In this document: piece by piece, positions 8,951 to 16,731 of the stretch
How the letters are laid out: each line of letters opens with the position of its first letter
Numbering within the stretch: position 1 is the stretch's first letter
Assembly (NCBI GenBank): GCA_035293805.1
Contig: DATGMD010000032.1
Coordinates: 16,120 to 80,119, forward strand
DNA from: JAJPHF01 sp035293805
Lineage (GTDB): Bacteria > Chloroflexota > UBA6077 > JAJPHF01
Direction of reading: 5' to 3'
DNA length: 64,000 nt
Program-made: the position numbers and the translations under genes
Notes under the pieces: model-generated
The model's database searches: none
What the model was told of the DNA's origin: nothing
What the model saw: the letters and a program-made list of their open reading frames with translations, nothing else

Positions 8951-9005
8951 CGTGCATTCTCCCCGCGCGAATGGGCTTCCCGCCGCGGTGTTTCAGTGTG
9001 CCGCC

Positions 9006-9034
9006 ACTATAGGCCGAGCCCCGCGGGCTGTCAA
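9006..9034 (-). promoter_or_regulatory. Sigma70-type promoter for the VOC gene at 8441
   Basis: On the minus strand TTGACA (9034-9029) is separated by exactly 17 bases from TATAGT (9011-9006). The predicted transcript starts near 8999, giving a leader of about 48 bases to the ATG at 8950. Confidence 0.75.
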
Positions 9035-9119
9035 CTGAACTCGAAGCCTCACAGATACCCCCATCACGCGCACAGGTCTAGGGTCCCCGAATCCGGTATT
9101 TATCAGCGCCTAGCATAGC

Positions 9120-9149
9120 TTGCCCGCCTGGCCGGGCCGTTGATATAGT
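9120..9149 (+). promoter_or_regulatory. Candidate sigma70 promoter for the bicupin gene
   Basis: TTGCCC (9120-9125), an 18-base spacer, then TATAGT (9144-9149). The predicted start near 9156 gives a leader of about 125 bases that contains the hairpin at 9204-9250. The -35 element is only a partial match. Confidence 0.5.
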
Positions 9150-9203
9150 CCTGCGCTGTGCGCAAGCGCATTCCTGATAGTGCAACTTCCAGCCAGGTGG
9201 GTC

Positions 9204-9250
9204 GCAGGTGTTGTGAGCGGTGGGCGAAGCCCACTGCTCACAACACCTGC
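9204..9250 (+). promoter_or_regulatory. 22-bp leader hairpin upstream of the bicupin gene
   Basis: The plus-strand RNA can form a 22-pair stem closed by the loop GAA: outer arms of 15 bases (9204-9218 with 9236-9250), a single G-U pair (9219 with 9235), and an inner GTGGGC/GCCCAC stem. The outer arm includes AGGTGTTGTG, shared with the hairpin at 5480. It ends 31 bases before the ATG and nine bases are enough to hold the GGAG site beyond it. The G-U pair would be a mismatch on the opposite strand, which favours a role in the plus-strand RNA. Confidence 0.65.
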
Positions 9251-9281
9251 CTCCATCAGCTTTCTGCCACGGAGTCCGGCG

Positions 9282-10391
9282 ATGAGCGTTGACGTGATCG
9301 CGGCGGCCGAGCCGATCGTCCGCGTGAACCCGTACCAGGAGTATCAGCGCGGCGAGGGCGTGCCGATCGTCCGCGGCTTCCACGTCGCCGACCTGAACGG
9401 GCTGGAGCTGGCGCCCTGGGCCCGCAAGGGCGGCCGCGGCTGCTTCATCAACCTGGACGGGACGGGCGGCACGAACGACGCGTACGTCTGCGAGATCGCG
9501 CCGGGCGGCTCCCTGAACCCGCAGCGCCAGCTCTACGAGGAGATGGTGTACGTCCTGGAGGGCAGCGGTTCCACGCAGGTCTGGTACGACGAGAGCCGCA
9601 AGGTCTCCTTCGAGTGGCGCGCCGGCAGCGTCTTCGCCATCCCGCTGAACGCCTGGCACCGCCACTTCAACGGCCGTGGCGACCGCCCGGCGCGCTACCT
9701 GGCCGTGACCAGCGCGCCGCTCATCATCAACGTTTTCCACAACCTCGACTTCGTCTTCGGCAATGACTTCGCCTTCACGGACCGTTTTGCCGCCGAGGAC
9801 AGCTTCTTCAGCGGCGAGGGCCGCCGCTTGCGCGCGCGCCGCAACCTCGTGCTGGAGACGAACTTCGTGCCCGACGTGCGCACGCTGGAGCTGATCGGCG
9901 GCGGCGAGCGCGGCGCGGGCGGGCGGCTGGTGCTGTTGGAGCTGGCGAACAACACGATGGCCGCCCACGTGTCGGAGTTCCCCGTGGGCACCTACAAGAA
10001 GGCGCACCGCCACGGGCCGGGCGCGCACGTCATCATTCTCGACGGCGAGGGCTACTCCCTCCTTTGGCCGGAAGGCGAGGCGCCGCGGCGCGTGGACTGG
10101 GCGGCGGGGAGCATGGTCGTGCCGCCGGAGAACTGGTTCCACCAGCACTTCAACAGCGGCGCGCGGCCGGCCCGGTACCTGGCGCTGCGCTGGGGCAGCC
10201 AGCGCTACGACCTCGGCGGCGCGATCCAGGCCGGCGAGGAGGCCCACGACGTGTCGGTGAAGGATGGGGGCCTGCAGATCGAGTACGCCGACGAGGACCC
10301 CGCGATTCACCGCGAGTTCGAGGAGTCACTGGCGCGGGCCGGGGCCGCGTGCCGCATGCGGAGCATGGTGCCGTGGTGTACAGCCGAGTAG
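9282..10391 (+). CDS. Bicupin domain protein
   Basis: A 369-residue cytosolic protein with two cupin barrels. Cupin 1 (about residues 60-145) has the LYEEMVYVLEGSGSTQVWYD and FAIPLNAWHRHFN segments; cupin 2 (about 220-310) has the GTYKKAHRHGPGAHVIILDGEGYSL motif and VVPPENWFHQHFN. Histidines and glutamates are placed to bind a metal in each barrel. Relatives include gentisate-type dioxygenases and uncharacterised bicupins; I cannot say which reaction applies. The ATG at 9282 is chosen for GGAG seven bases upstream; an upstream in-frame extension would run through the hairpin. The binding protein at 10412 follows closely. Confidence 0.8.
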   Translation: MSVDVIAAAEPIVRVNPYQEYQRGEGVPIVRGFHVADLNGLELAPWARKGGRGCFINLDGTGGTNDAYVCEIAPGGSLNPQRQLYEEMVYVLEGSGSTQVWYDESRKVSFEWRAGSVFAIPLNAWHRHFNGRGDRPARYLAVTSAPLIINVFHNLDFVFGNDFAFTDRFAAEDSFFSGEGRRLRARRNLVLETNFVPDVRTLELIGGGERGAGGRLVLLELANNTMAAHVSEFPVGTYKKAHRHGPGAHVIILDGEGYSLLWPEGEAPRRVDWAAGSMVVPPENWFHQHFNSGARPARYLALRWGSQRYDLGGAIQAGEEAHDVSVKDGGLQIEYADEDPAIHREFEESLARAGAACRMRSMVPWCTAE

Positions 10392-10411
10392 CTCGGTCGC
10401 CGGGGACGCAC

Positions 10412-11548
10412 GTGTGCTGGGAGCGCGGCCGTCCCGGCCGCTTCGCCGGTGCTGCCTGCGCCGGCCGGGCGGGCGAGACGCCCGCGCTCCCAGCCAGCCA
10501 AACGCGATCCCCGAAGAGGTGGCGGCCGCGACTGGCCGTGCTGGTCGCCGCTCTGCTCGCGGCCTGTGCCGCGCCGGCCGCGCCCGCCACGCCTCCCAGC
10601 GCGGCGCCGCCCGCGCCCCCCGCCGGAGCTGCCGCCGTGCCGCCCACGGCCAGCCCACCCGCGCTCGAGCCGCTGCGCGTCGGCTTCGCGAACGTCGCGG
10701 CCGCGCACGCGCCGCTATACGTCGCCCTGGAGGGCGGGGCGTTCGCGCGCCACGGCCTGGACGTGGACCTCGCCAACCTGGGCTCGGCCGTGACGAGTCA
10801 GGCGGCCCTGATGTCGGGCGAGGTGCCCGCCGCCGGCCTCGGCGGCAGCTCGACGATCGCGGCGAAGCTGTCCGGGGCGGACCTGGATATCGTCGCGGCG
10901 ATCTTCGACACGGTGCCCTATCAAGTGCTCAGCACGCCCGACATCGCCTCGTTCGCCGACCTGCGCGACAAGAAGATCGGCATCAACCGCTTCGGCGGCG
11001 CTGCCGACTTCGTGACGCGCTACCTGCTGCGCCAGGCGGGGGTGGACCCCGAGCGGGAAGCCGTCATCTTGCAGGTCGGCGCGCAGTCCGAGCGGGTGGC
11101 CGCGCTGCAGAACGGTGCCATCCAGGCGACGCTCGTCGACCCGCCGTTCCAGGCGCCCGCCGAGCAGGCGGGCCTGCGCATCATCGCCGACACCGCCGAG
11201 CTAGACCTGGCGTACCCGCTCGACGTGCTCGCGATGAACCGCGGCTGGCTGAGCGCCGACCGCGACCAGGCGCGGCGCGTGCTGGAGAGCATGGTCGAGG
11301 GCGCGCGCCTGTTCAAGAGTGACCGCGAGCTGGGCATGCGCACGCTGCAGAAGTGGCTGAAGATCGACGACAGCGCGCTGCTGGCGGATACGTACGCGTA
11401 CTTCACGCGCGCGATGCCGGACCGGCTCTTGCCGCGCGAGGAGGGGCTGCAGCTTGTCATCGACGAAGTGGCGGCCGAGAAGCCGGAGGCGCGCGCCCTG
11501 CGGCCCGCCGACCTCGTGGACGCCAGCCTCGTGGCCGAGCTGCGCTAG
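10412..11548 (+). CDS. ABC-type substrate-binding lipoprotein (NMT1/THI5-like); start uncertain
   Basis: About 378 residues. The mature part is a clear NMT1/nitrate-sulfonate-type receptor: LRVGFANVAAAHAPLYVALEGGAFARHG, a DLRDKKIGINRFGG strand and VDPPFQAPAEQAGLRI. A lipoprotein signal RPRLAVLVAALLAAC is present, but no ATG lies in frame just before it. The frame continues upstream through the inverted repeat at 10417-10493, so the N-terminus in use is either GTG 10412 (used here, weak ribosome site) or another non-ATG codon. An insertion of the repeat may have displaced the original start. It follows the bicupin gene and converges with the IclR gene. The ligand is unknown. Confidence 0.75.
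   Translation: MCWERGRPGRFAGAACAGRAGETPALPASQTRSPKRWRPRLAVLVAALLAACAAPAAPATPPSAAPPAPPAGAAAVPPTASPPALEPLRVGFANVAAAHAPLYVALEGGAFARHGLDVDLANLGSAVTSQAALMSGEVPAAGLGGSSTIAAKLSGADLDIVAAIFDTVPYQVLSTPDIASFADLRDKKIGINRFGGAADFVTRYLLRQAGVDPEREAVILQVGAQSERVAALQNGAIQATLVDPPFQAPAEQAGLRIIADTAELDLAYPLDVLAMNRGWLSADRDQARRVLESMVEGARLFKSDRELGMRTLQKWLKIDDSALLADTYAYFTRAMPDRLLPREEGLQLVIDEVAAEKPEARALRPADLVDASLVAELR
10417..10493. repeat. Imperfect 25-bp inverted repeat inserted at a gene start
   Basis: Arms 10417-10441 and 10469-10493 match in 22 of 25 positions as inverted copies; both ends read CTGGGAGCGCGG outward. When translated it gives GRAGETPALP-type peptides. It lies exactly where the start of the binding-protein gene should be, so it obscures the start codon. 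Confidence 0.7.
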
Positions 11549-11551
11549 TGC

Positions 11552-11593
11552 AGCAGGCTAGGGGGTTCCCACGGGACTCCTCACTAGTCTGCT
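11552..11593. terminator. Candidate bidirectional terminator hairpin
   Basis: AGCAGGCTAG (11552-11561) and CTAGTCTGCT (11584-11593) can pair with one mismatch around a 22-base loop, between the convergent ends of the binding-protein gene and the IclR gene. No long T-run is present, so this is a weak call. Confidence 0.35.
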
Positions 11594-12453
11594 CAGGACT
11601 TGAGAAACATCTGCACGCTGAGCTGGGCCGCCGCCTGCTGCATGGCCGGCACCGCGGCGCGCATGCGCTCCACGGTGAAGCGTTCGAGGGGGCCCGACAG
11701 GGCGATTGCTGCGCCGACGTGCCCCAGCGGATCGATGATCGGCACGGCTACCGAGCCCACGCCCGGCTCGCGCTCGGCGCGGCTAATCGAGTAGCCCTGC
11801 GCGGGGATCTGCTCTAGCTCCCGGCGCACGGTGGCGGGGTCGTCGCCGCTCTCCGCCTCAACCTGGGCCAGGATGGCCTCGCGCTCGTCGGGGACCAGGT
11901 AGGCCAGCAGCACTTTGCCGGCGGCGCCACGGTGCGGTGGCAGGCGCGCGCCCAGGTCCACGGTCCCGCGTAGACCGTGCCGCGACTCCACCCGGTCGAG
12001 GCACACGCGGCTGGCGCCGTCGCGCACGTACAGGCTCGCCGTCTCGCCCGTCTCGTCCCGCAAGCGCACCAGGATTTCGTGGGCGTGGAGGATGAGCGGC
12101 TGCTCCCGCAGCAGGCTCGACGCTAGCTCCAGAATCCAGGAGCCCAGCACGTAGGTACGCATGCCGGGCTGGCGGACGATCGCGCCGCGCGCCTGCAGCG
12201 CGAGCGCCAGGCGGAGCGCGGTGGACGCATTGAGCCCTGCATAGGCGGCCAGATCAGATAGGCGACCCTGGCCGTGATGGCGGAAGTAATCGAGGATCAG
12301 CAGGCCCTTGCCGACGGACTGGTTGGCCGCGGTGCGCTGGCTGTTGCGGCGACGCGCGGTCGGGCCGCCGCGCCGCCCGTTGCGAGCGGGCTCGGCCGGC
12401 GGGCCGCTCCGGGCCGCGCGCGCCGGCGCGCGCCGGCTCTTGTTGTTGGCCAC
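11593..12453 (-). CDS. IclR family transcriptional regulator
   Basis: A 286-residue regulator. A basic, Arg/Ala-rich tail (residues 1-43) precedes the winged helix-turn-helix (about 46-105, GKGLLILDYFRHHGQGRLSDLAAYAGLNASTALRL) and the IclR effector domain (about 120-283, RGAAGKVLLAYLVPDE and GVGSVAVPIIDPLGHVGAAIALSGP). Family members bind palindromic operators as dimers or tetramers and sense small aromatic or keto acids. The start is GTG with AGGGA upstream. It is divergent from the DapA-fold aldolase at 12640, its most likely target. The intergenic palindrome ATTGCAAT is a candidate site. Confidence 0.9.
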   Translation of the reverse strand: MANNKSRRAPARAARSGPPAEPARNGRRGGPTARRRNSQRTAANQSVGKGLLILDYFRHHGQGRLSDLAAYAGLNASTALRLALALQARGAIVRQPGMRTYVLGSWILELASSLLREQPLILHAHEILVRLRDETGETASLYVRDGASRVCLDRVESRHGLRGTVDLGARLPPHRGAAGKVLLAYLVPDEREAILAQVEAESGDDPATVRRELEQIPAQGYSISRAEREPGVGSVAVPIIDPLGHVGAAIALSGPLERFTVERMRAAVPAMQQAAAQLSVQMFLKS

Positions 12454-12514
12454 AGTCAGTCCCTATCCGGCCGCTGAGGGCGAGAGATGATGCTACTCGG
12501 GGGAGATTTCATTA

Positions 12515-12522
12515 ATTGCAAT
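12515..12522. promoter_or_regulatory. Candidate IclR operator half-site region
   Basis: The perfect 8-base palindrome ATTGCAAT lies in an AT-rich patch (about 12505-12525) between the divergent IclR gene and the dapA-like gene, 42 bases upstream of the latter's -35. Related TTGCA/TGCAA palindromes occur at 4391-4404 and 26080-26094. Its role as an operator is inferred from position only. Confidence 0.35.
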
Positions 12523-12563
12523 CATGGTACCCGAGCGGTTCACCGCAGTCAATCGCCGCGCGC

Positions 12564-12592
12564 TTGACCGCCCGGCGGGCAGCCGATACAAT
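12564..12592 (+). promoter_or_regulatory. Sigma70-type promoter for the DapA-fold aldolase gene
   Basis: TTGACC (12564-12569), a spacer of exactly 17 bases, then TACAAT (12587-12592). Transcription would start near 12599, giving a leader of about 40 bases to the ATG at 12640. Confidence 0.72.
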
Positions 12593-12639
12593 CATTTCCG
12601 CTATTGGACGTGGGTTGCGGAAAGTGCAAGGAGTGGTCG

Positions 12640-13599
12640 ATGTTGCAGGCGAGCGATCTCCGCGGGCTCTGCGCGATGGTGCCATCGTTTACCACATCCG
12701 ACGGGGGCTCGATGGACGCGCGCGCGACCGTCGACGTGGACCTGCTCCGCACGGGCGTCGAGCGGATGATCGCCGACGGCGTGGACGTGCTGGCGACCAC
12801 CGGCACCTTCGGCGAGGTCTACAACCTGCTCTGGGAGGAGCAGCAGGTCCTCATCAAGGCGGCGGTCGAGGTCGTCGCCAAGCGGGTGCCGCTCTTCATC
12901 GGCGTGACCAGCCCCAACCCACGCGAGGTGCTGGACAAGATGCGCTTTGTGCGCGAGGCGGGCGCGGACGGCGTGCTGGTCGGCATGCCCTACTACATCC
13001 CGGCCACGCCCGAGAACGCCGTGCAGTTCTTCCTTGACATCGCCGAGCGCTTCCCCGACTTGGCGATCATGATCTACCACAACCCGACGTACCACCACAT
13101 CACGCTGCCGGTGCCCGCCGTGGCGAAGATGGCCGTGGCGCCGAACATCGTGGCGATGAAGGACAGCCACCGCGACCCGGGCCCTTTCCTGAAGCTGATG
13201 GAGCTGACCAACCACAAGCTCGCCATCTTCGTCTACCAGGGGCAGTTGTACCCCTACGCGCAGCTTGGCGCCGCCGGCTGCTGGTCGATCGGCGCCTGGA
13301 TGGGGCCGTGGCCGCTACTGGCCCTGCGCGACGCCTGCGCCGCGGGCGACTGGGAGCAGGCGCAGAAGATCGCGCTCGACCTGACCGCCGACGTGCCGCT
13401 CTCCGACTTGCGCTGGCGAGAGAACAGCCTGAAGATCTCGATCAACGAGGCCGGCTACTGCCAGGCCGGGCCGCTGCGGCCACCGTTCACTCACTGCCCC
13501 GACGACGTGGTGGAGGCGGCCAAGGCCCGCGGGCGCCGCTGGCGTGAGATGGCCGAGCGCTACCAGGCGCAGCGGGCCACCGCGGGCGCGCCCGCTTAA
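12640..13599 (+). CDS. DapA/NAL superfamily lyase, probably a hydratase-aldolase type
   Basis: A 319-residue TIM-barrel aldolase. The Schiff-base lysine lies in NIVAMKDSHRD (about residue 172) and the catalytic tyrosine in IMIYHNPTY (about 146). The phosphate/carboxylate loop reads GTFGEVYNLLWEE rather than the GTTGE of dihydrodipicolinate synthase; GTFGE is the form found in aromatic hydratase-aldolases such as trans-o-hydroxybenzylidenepyruvate hydratase-aldolase. This suggests cleavage of an arylidene-pyruvate-like intermediate, in keeping with the Rieske and extradiol-type genes nearby. The ATG at 12640 has AAGGAG upstream. It is transcribed divergently from the IclR gene and followed 24 bases later by a binding-protein gene. 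Confidence 0.82.
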   Translation: MLQASDLRGLCAMVPSFTTSDGGSMDARATVDVDLLRTGVERMIADGVDVLATTGTFGEVYNLLWEEQQVLIKAAVEVVAKRVPLFIGVTSPNPREVLDKMRFVREAGADGVLVGMPYYIPATPENAVQFFLDIAERFPDLAIMIYHNPTYHHITLPVPAVAKMAVAPNIVAMKDSHRDPGPFLKLMELTNHKLAIFVYQGQLYPYAQLGAAGCWSIGAWMGPWPLLALRDACAAGDWEQAQKIALDLTADVPLSDLRWRENSLKISINEAGYCQAGPLRPPFTHCPDDVVEAAKARGRRWREMAERYQAQRATAGAPA

Positions 13600-13623
13600 C
13601 AGCCAGGCCGGGGTGACCGACAG

Positions 13624-14814
13624 ATGATCGAGAAGCTGTTCGTCAGGCCGCGCCTCGCGGCGCTCGGCGCGGTGCTGGCCCTGCTCGTTGCCTGCGCGCC
13701 GGCCGGAGCCCCGGCGGAACGCGCGGCCCCGCCGGCCGCGCCGCCCGCGGCCCCCGCCGCGGCTAGCGCCGCCGGGCCGGCTGCCGCCGGACAAGAGGCC
13801 TGGCAGGCGGAGTGGGACCGCGTCGTCGCCGCGGCCAAGCAGGAGGGGCACGTGGTGGTGACCGGACCGCCGGGCGAGTCCGCCCGCCAGGCGCTGACCG
13901 CCTTCCAGCAAGCGTACCCCGAGATTCAGCTCGAATACAGCGGGCAGCGCGGCGCCGACTTCATCTCCCGCGCCCTGTCCGAGCGCCGCGCCGATCGGTA
14001 CCTCACGGACGTCTTCGTGAGCGGCACCGGCGGGATCATCGGCGATCTCCTCCCCGCCGGCGCGATTGATCCGCTGAAGCCGGCGCTGATCCGTCCGGAA
14101 GTGCTGGACGACAGCCATTGGTACAACGGGTTCGACTTCGGGTTCGTGGACCTCGCCCGCCAGTACGTGTTCTCCTTCTCCATGTACGTCAGCTACACCT
14201 TGACGATCAACCGCGACGTGGTGCCGGAGAGCGAGTTCAACAAGCTGGCGGACCTGCTCGATCCGAAATGGAAGGGCAAGATCTCCATCAACGAGCCGCG
14301 TGACTCGACCGCGGGCGCCCTGCACTCCGTGGTCATCATGCAGCGGCTCGGGGTCGATGCCTACCGGAAGCTGTTGACCGAGCAAGACGTCAGCGTCCAC
14401 CAGGACACGCGGCAGCAGGTGGAGCTGCTGGTGCGCGGCTCGCGCCCGATCGGCATTGGCGTGTCCCAGGCGCCCTTGCAGGAGTTCCAGAAGCAGGGGC
14501 TTGGCCGTAACGTCCGCCCGCTGGAGCAGCCGGAGGCGTCGGCGCTCACCGCGGGCTTCGGCGGCTGCGCGTGCCTGATGAACCGCGCGCCCCATCCCAA
14601 CGCCGCCCGCGTGTACCTGGACTGGCTCCTCTCCCGCGAGGGCCAGTCGCAGTGGGTCAGGTACTACCCGGCCAACAGCCGCCGCGTGGATGTGGAGCCC
14701 TACGATCCGGCCACGCTCCCCAAGCCGGGCGTGGACTATTTCTACGTGGAGCGCGAAGAGGTCCGCCCGATGCGGGACGAGCAGTTCCAGCTCGCGCGCG
14801 AGCTAATTCACTAG
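13624..14814 (+). CDS. Extracellular solute-binding lipoprotein (family-1 type)
   Basis: A 396-residue exported lipoprotein, paralogous to the protein at 5551. The signal peptide ends in LALLVAC (Cys about 25), followed by an Ala/Pro linker and a binding fold beginning WDRVVAAAKQEGHVVVTGPPGES. The C-terminal part has AARVYLDWLLSREGQSQWVRYYPANSRRVD, as in iron/putrescine-type receptors. It lies between the DapA-fold aldolase (24 bases upstream) and the CoA-transferase operon (64 bases downstream to its start), and so probably delivers a substrate for that pathway. No permease is nearby. The ligand is unknown. Confidence 0.86.
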   Translation: MIEKLFVRPRLAALGAVLALLVACAPAGAPAERAAPPAAPPAAPAAASAAGPAAAGQEAWQAEWDRVVAAAKQEGHVVVTGPPGESARQALTAFQQAYPEIQLEYSGQRGADFISRALSERRADRYLTDVFVSGTGGIIGDLLPAGAIDPLKPALIRPEVLDDSHWYNGFDFGFVDLARQYVFSFSMYVSYTLTINRDVVPESEFNKLADLLDPKWKGKISINEPRDSTAGALHSVVIMQRLGVDAYRKLLTEQDVSVHQDTRQQVELLVRGSRPIGIGVSQAPLQEFQKQGLGRNVRPLEQPEASALTAGFGGCACLMNRAPHPNAARVYLDWLLSREGQSQWVRYYPANSRRVDVEPYDPATLPKPGVDYFYVEREEVRPMRDEQFQLARELIH

Positions 14815-14823
14815 GGAATTCAT

Positions 14824-14846
14824 GGGGGACACCTCCACACCCCCGT
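14824..14846. repeat. G/C-tract intergenic repeat
   Basis: A single GGGGGACACCTCCACACCCC-type unit, like those at 1419 and 53094, sits between the binding-protein stop and the CoA-transferase start. An ATG at 14822 would read through it; the later ATG at 14879 is preferred. Confidence 0.5.
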
Positions 14847-14878
14847 GTTATCGGGGCCTACGGGAGAACGGCGAGGAG

Positions 14879-16171
14879 ATGGCGCAGCCCGCCGCGAAGA
14901 ATGCCCAGGCGACCAAGAGCGCCGCGGAGGCCGGCCCGCCGCTGGCGGGGGTGCGGGTGCTGGCCTTCACGCACGTGCTGGCCGGGCCGTTTTGCGGGCG
15001 CTTGCTCGCCGACCTAGGCGCCGACGTGGTCATGATCGAGACGAGCGGCCGCAAGGACCGCATCGGCGCCACGCGGGCCGACGCCACCTACGGCGGCCGG
15101 CGCGACCGCACGCTCTCGGGCCTGAACACGAATCGCGGCAAGCGCTCGGCGGCGATTGACCTGAAGACGCCGGCGGGGCGCGCCGCGGCGGTGCGGCTCG
15201 CGGTCGCCGCCGACGCGCTGGTGGAGAACTTCAGCGCCGACGCCCTGGCGCGTCTGGAGCTGGACTACGCGCACCTGAAGCCGCTGAACCCCCGCCTGAT
15301 CTACGTGAGCATGTCGGGCTACGGCCACGACGGCCCGCGGCGCTCGTGGACGAGCATGAACCTGAACCTGCAGGCGTACAGCGGGCTGATGATGGCCACC
15401 GGCCGGGAGGGCGACCCGCCGACGACCATCGCGAACTCCTGGAACGACTACATCGGCGGGCTGCACGCCTGCTTCGCCGTGCTGGATGCCCTCGCGGCGC
15501 GCGTGCGCACGGGCCAGGGCTGCAACCTGGACCTGTCGCAGTTCGAGTGCGGCGTGGCGACGCTGGGGCCGCTGCTGCTGGCGAGCGCCGTGAACGGCGA
15601 GGCGCCGCCGCGGCAGGGCAACCGCTCGCCGCAGGCCGCGCCGCAGGGCGTCTACCGCTGCGCCGACCGCTCCACGCCGCCCGACGGCCGCGGGCGCGCG
15701 GCGACCGACGAGTGGTGCGCGATCAGCGTCCAGGGCGACGGGCAATGGGGCGCGCTGGTGCGCGCGCTGGGCGACCCCGAGTGGGCCCACGACGCGCTGT
15801 ACCGCACGCTCGCCGGCCGCCAGCGCCACCACGACGAGATCGACGCCCACCTGAGCGCCTGGACGCGCGCGCTGGCGGCGCGGGAGGTGGAGCGGCAGCT
15901 GCGCGCCGCGGGCGTCCCGGCGCGGCGTATGCGGCGCATCCAGGAGGTCGTGGACGAGCCGGACGGCGCGTCGGTCTTCCAGCCGCTGGAGGACCCGCCG
16001 GGCTGGCAGATGACGGTGACGGGCCTGCCGTTCACGTTCGGCGGCGGCGCGCTCGCGCCGCGGCGGCCCGCGCCCTACCTGGGGGAGCACACGCGGGAAG
16101 TCCTCGCCGAGTGGGCTGGCTTCACCGACGCCGAGATCGCGGACCTGGAGGCCCAGGGCGTACTCACCTGA
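14879..16171 (+). CDS. Class III (CaiB/BaiF/formyl-CoA-type) CoA-transferase, active subunit
   Basis: A 430-residue class III CoA-transferase. N-terminal landmarks are GVRVLAFTHVLAGPFCGRLLADLGADVVMIE and NRGKRSAAIDLKTPAGR. The catalytic aspartate is the D of NSWNDYIGGLHACFAVLDAL (about residue 194), which forms the aspartyl-CoA anhydride. The enzyme moves CoA between carboxylic acids in the cytosol. The ATG at 14879 is preferred to 14822 because the extra residues encode a G/C repeat and homologues start near here, although the GAGGAG stretch directly abuts it. First gene of a tight operon to 22308 that also holds a second, degenerate CoA-transferase (16732), so the two may form a heteromer as in benzylsuccinate CoA-transferase. 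Confidence 0.9.
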   Translation: MAQPAAKNAQATKSAAEAGPPLAGVRVLAFTHVLAGPFCGRLLADLGADVVMIETSGRKDRIGATRADATYGGRRDRTLSGLNTNRGKRSAAIDLKTPAGRAAAVRLAVAADALVENFSADALARLELDYAHLKPLNPRLIYVSMSGYGHDGPRRSWTSMNLNLQAYSGLMMATGREGDPPTTIANSWNDYIGGLHACFAVLDALAARVRTGQGCNLDLSQFECGVATLGPLLLASAVNGEAPPRQGNRSPQAAPQGVYRCADRSTPPDGRGRAATDEWCAISVQGDGQWGALVRALGDPEWAHDALYRTLAGRQRHHDEIDAHLSAWTRALAAREVERQLRAAGVPARRMRRIQEVVDEPDGASVFQPLEDPPGWQMTVTGLPFTFGGGALAPRRPAPYLGEHTREVLAEWAGFTDAEIADLEAQGVLT

Positions 16172-16181
16172 CGGGGGAACA

Positions 16182-16730
16182 ATGGCAGACGACGCGGACG
16201 CGTTGCTCACCGACGAGGTGCGGGCCTGGATCGGCCGCTCCTCAGACACGCGCCAGTTTCCCGAGCCGATCTCGGCGTCGGACGTGCGGCGCTACCTGGA
16301 TGCCACGGGCGACCGCAACCCGCTGTGGCGGGACGACGAGTACGCGCGGGCCGCGGGCTACCGGGCGCGCCTGGTGCCGCCGCTGTTCGTGGCCGCGCTG
16401 ACGCGGCGCATCCCCGTCACCGACTCGCCCGAGGACCGGGTCTTCTGGCAGCACCAGGTGCCCGTGCTCACGGGCTACACGAACACCCGCAACGCGGGGA
16501 CGGAGCTGGAGTTCCTAGCACCCATCTACGTCGGCGACCTCATCTCCGTCCAGACCCACATCACGGACATTACGGTGCGCCGCGGACGAACGGGAACCGG
16601 CATCTTCGTCACGCGCATCCTAGAGTTCCGCAACCAGCACGGCCAGCCGGTCATCCGCCGGCACCAGTCGCTGGGCAAGTACCCGCCGGCCAGCATTGAG
16701 GCCGAGTCCGGCGCGCGAGACGAGAGCTGA
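16182..16730 (+). CDS. MaoC-like hotdog dehydratase subunit (FAS1-type N-terminal domain)
   Basis: A 182-residue hotdog-fold protein resembling the MaoC N-terminal (FAS1-like) dehydratase domain. The hydration motif region reads YLDATGDRNPLWRDDEYARAAGY: the Asp of the catalytic dyad is kept but the usual His four to five residues later is Trp. LEFLAPIYVGDLISVQTHITDI forms the following strands. Such subunits pair with a second hotdog protein to hydrate 2-enoyl-CoA. The likely partner at 18031 has His but not Asp. The gene starts 10 bases after CoA-transferase 1 and ends one base before CoA-transferase 2. Confidence 0.85.
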   Translation: MADDADALLTDEVRAWIGRSSDTRQFPEPISASDVRRYLDATGDRNPLWRDDEYARAAGYRARLVPPLFVAALTRRIPVTDSPEDRVFWQHQVPVLTGYTNTRNAGTELEFLAPIYVGDLISVQTHITDITVRRGRTGTGIFVTRILEFRNQHGQPVIRRHQSLGKYPPASIEAESGARDES

Positions 16731-16731
16731 G

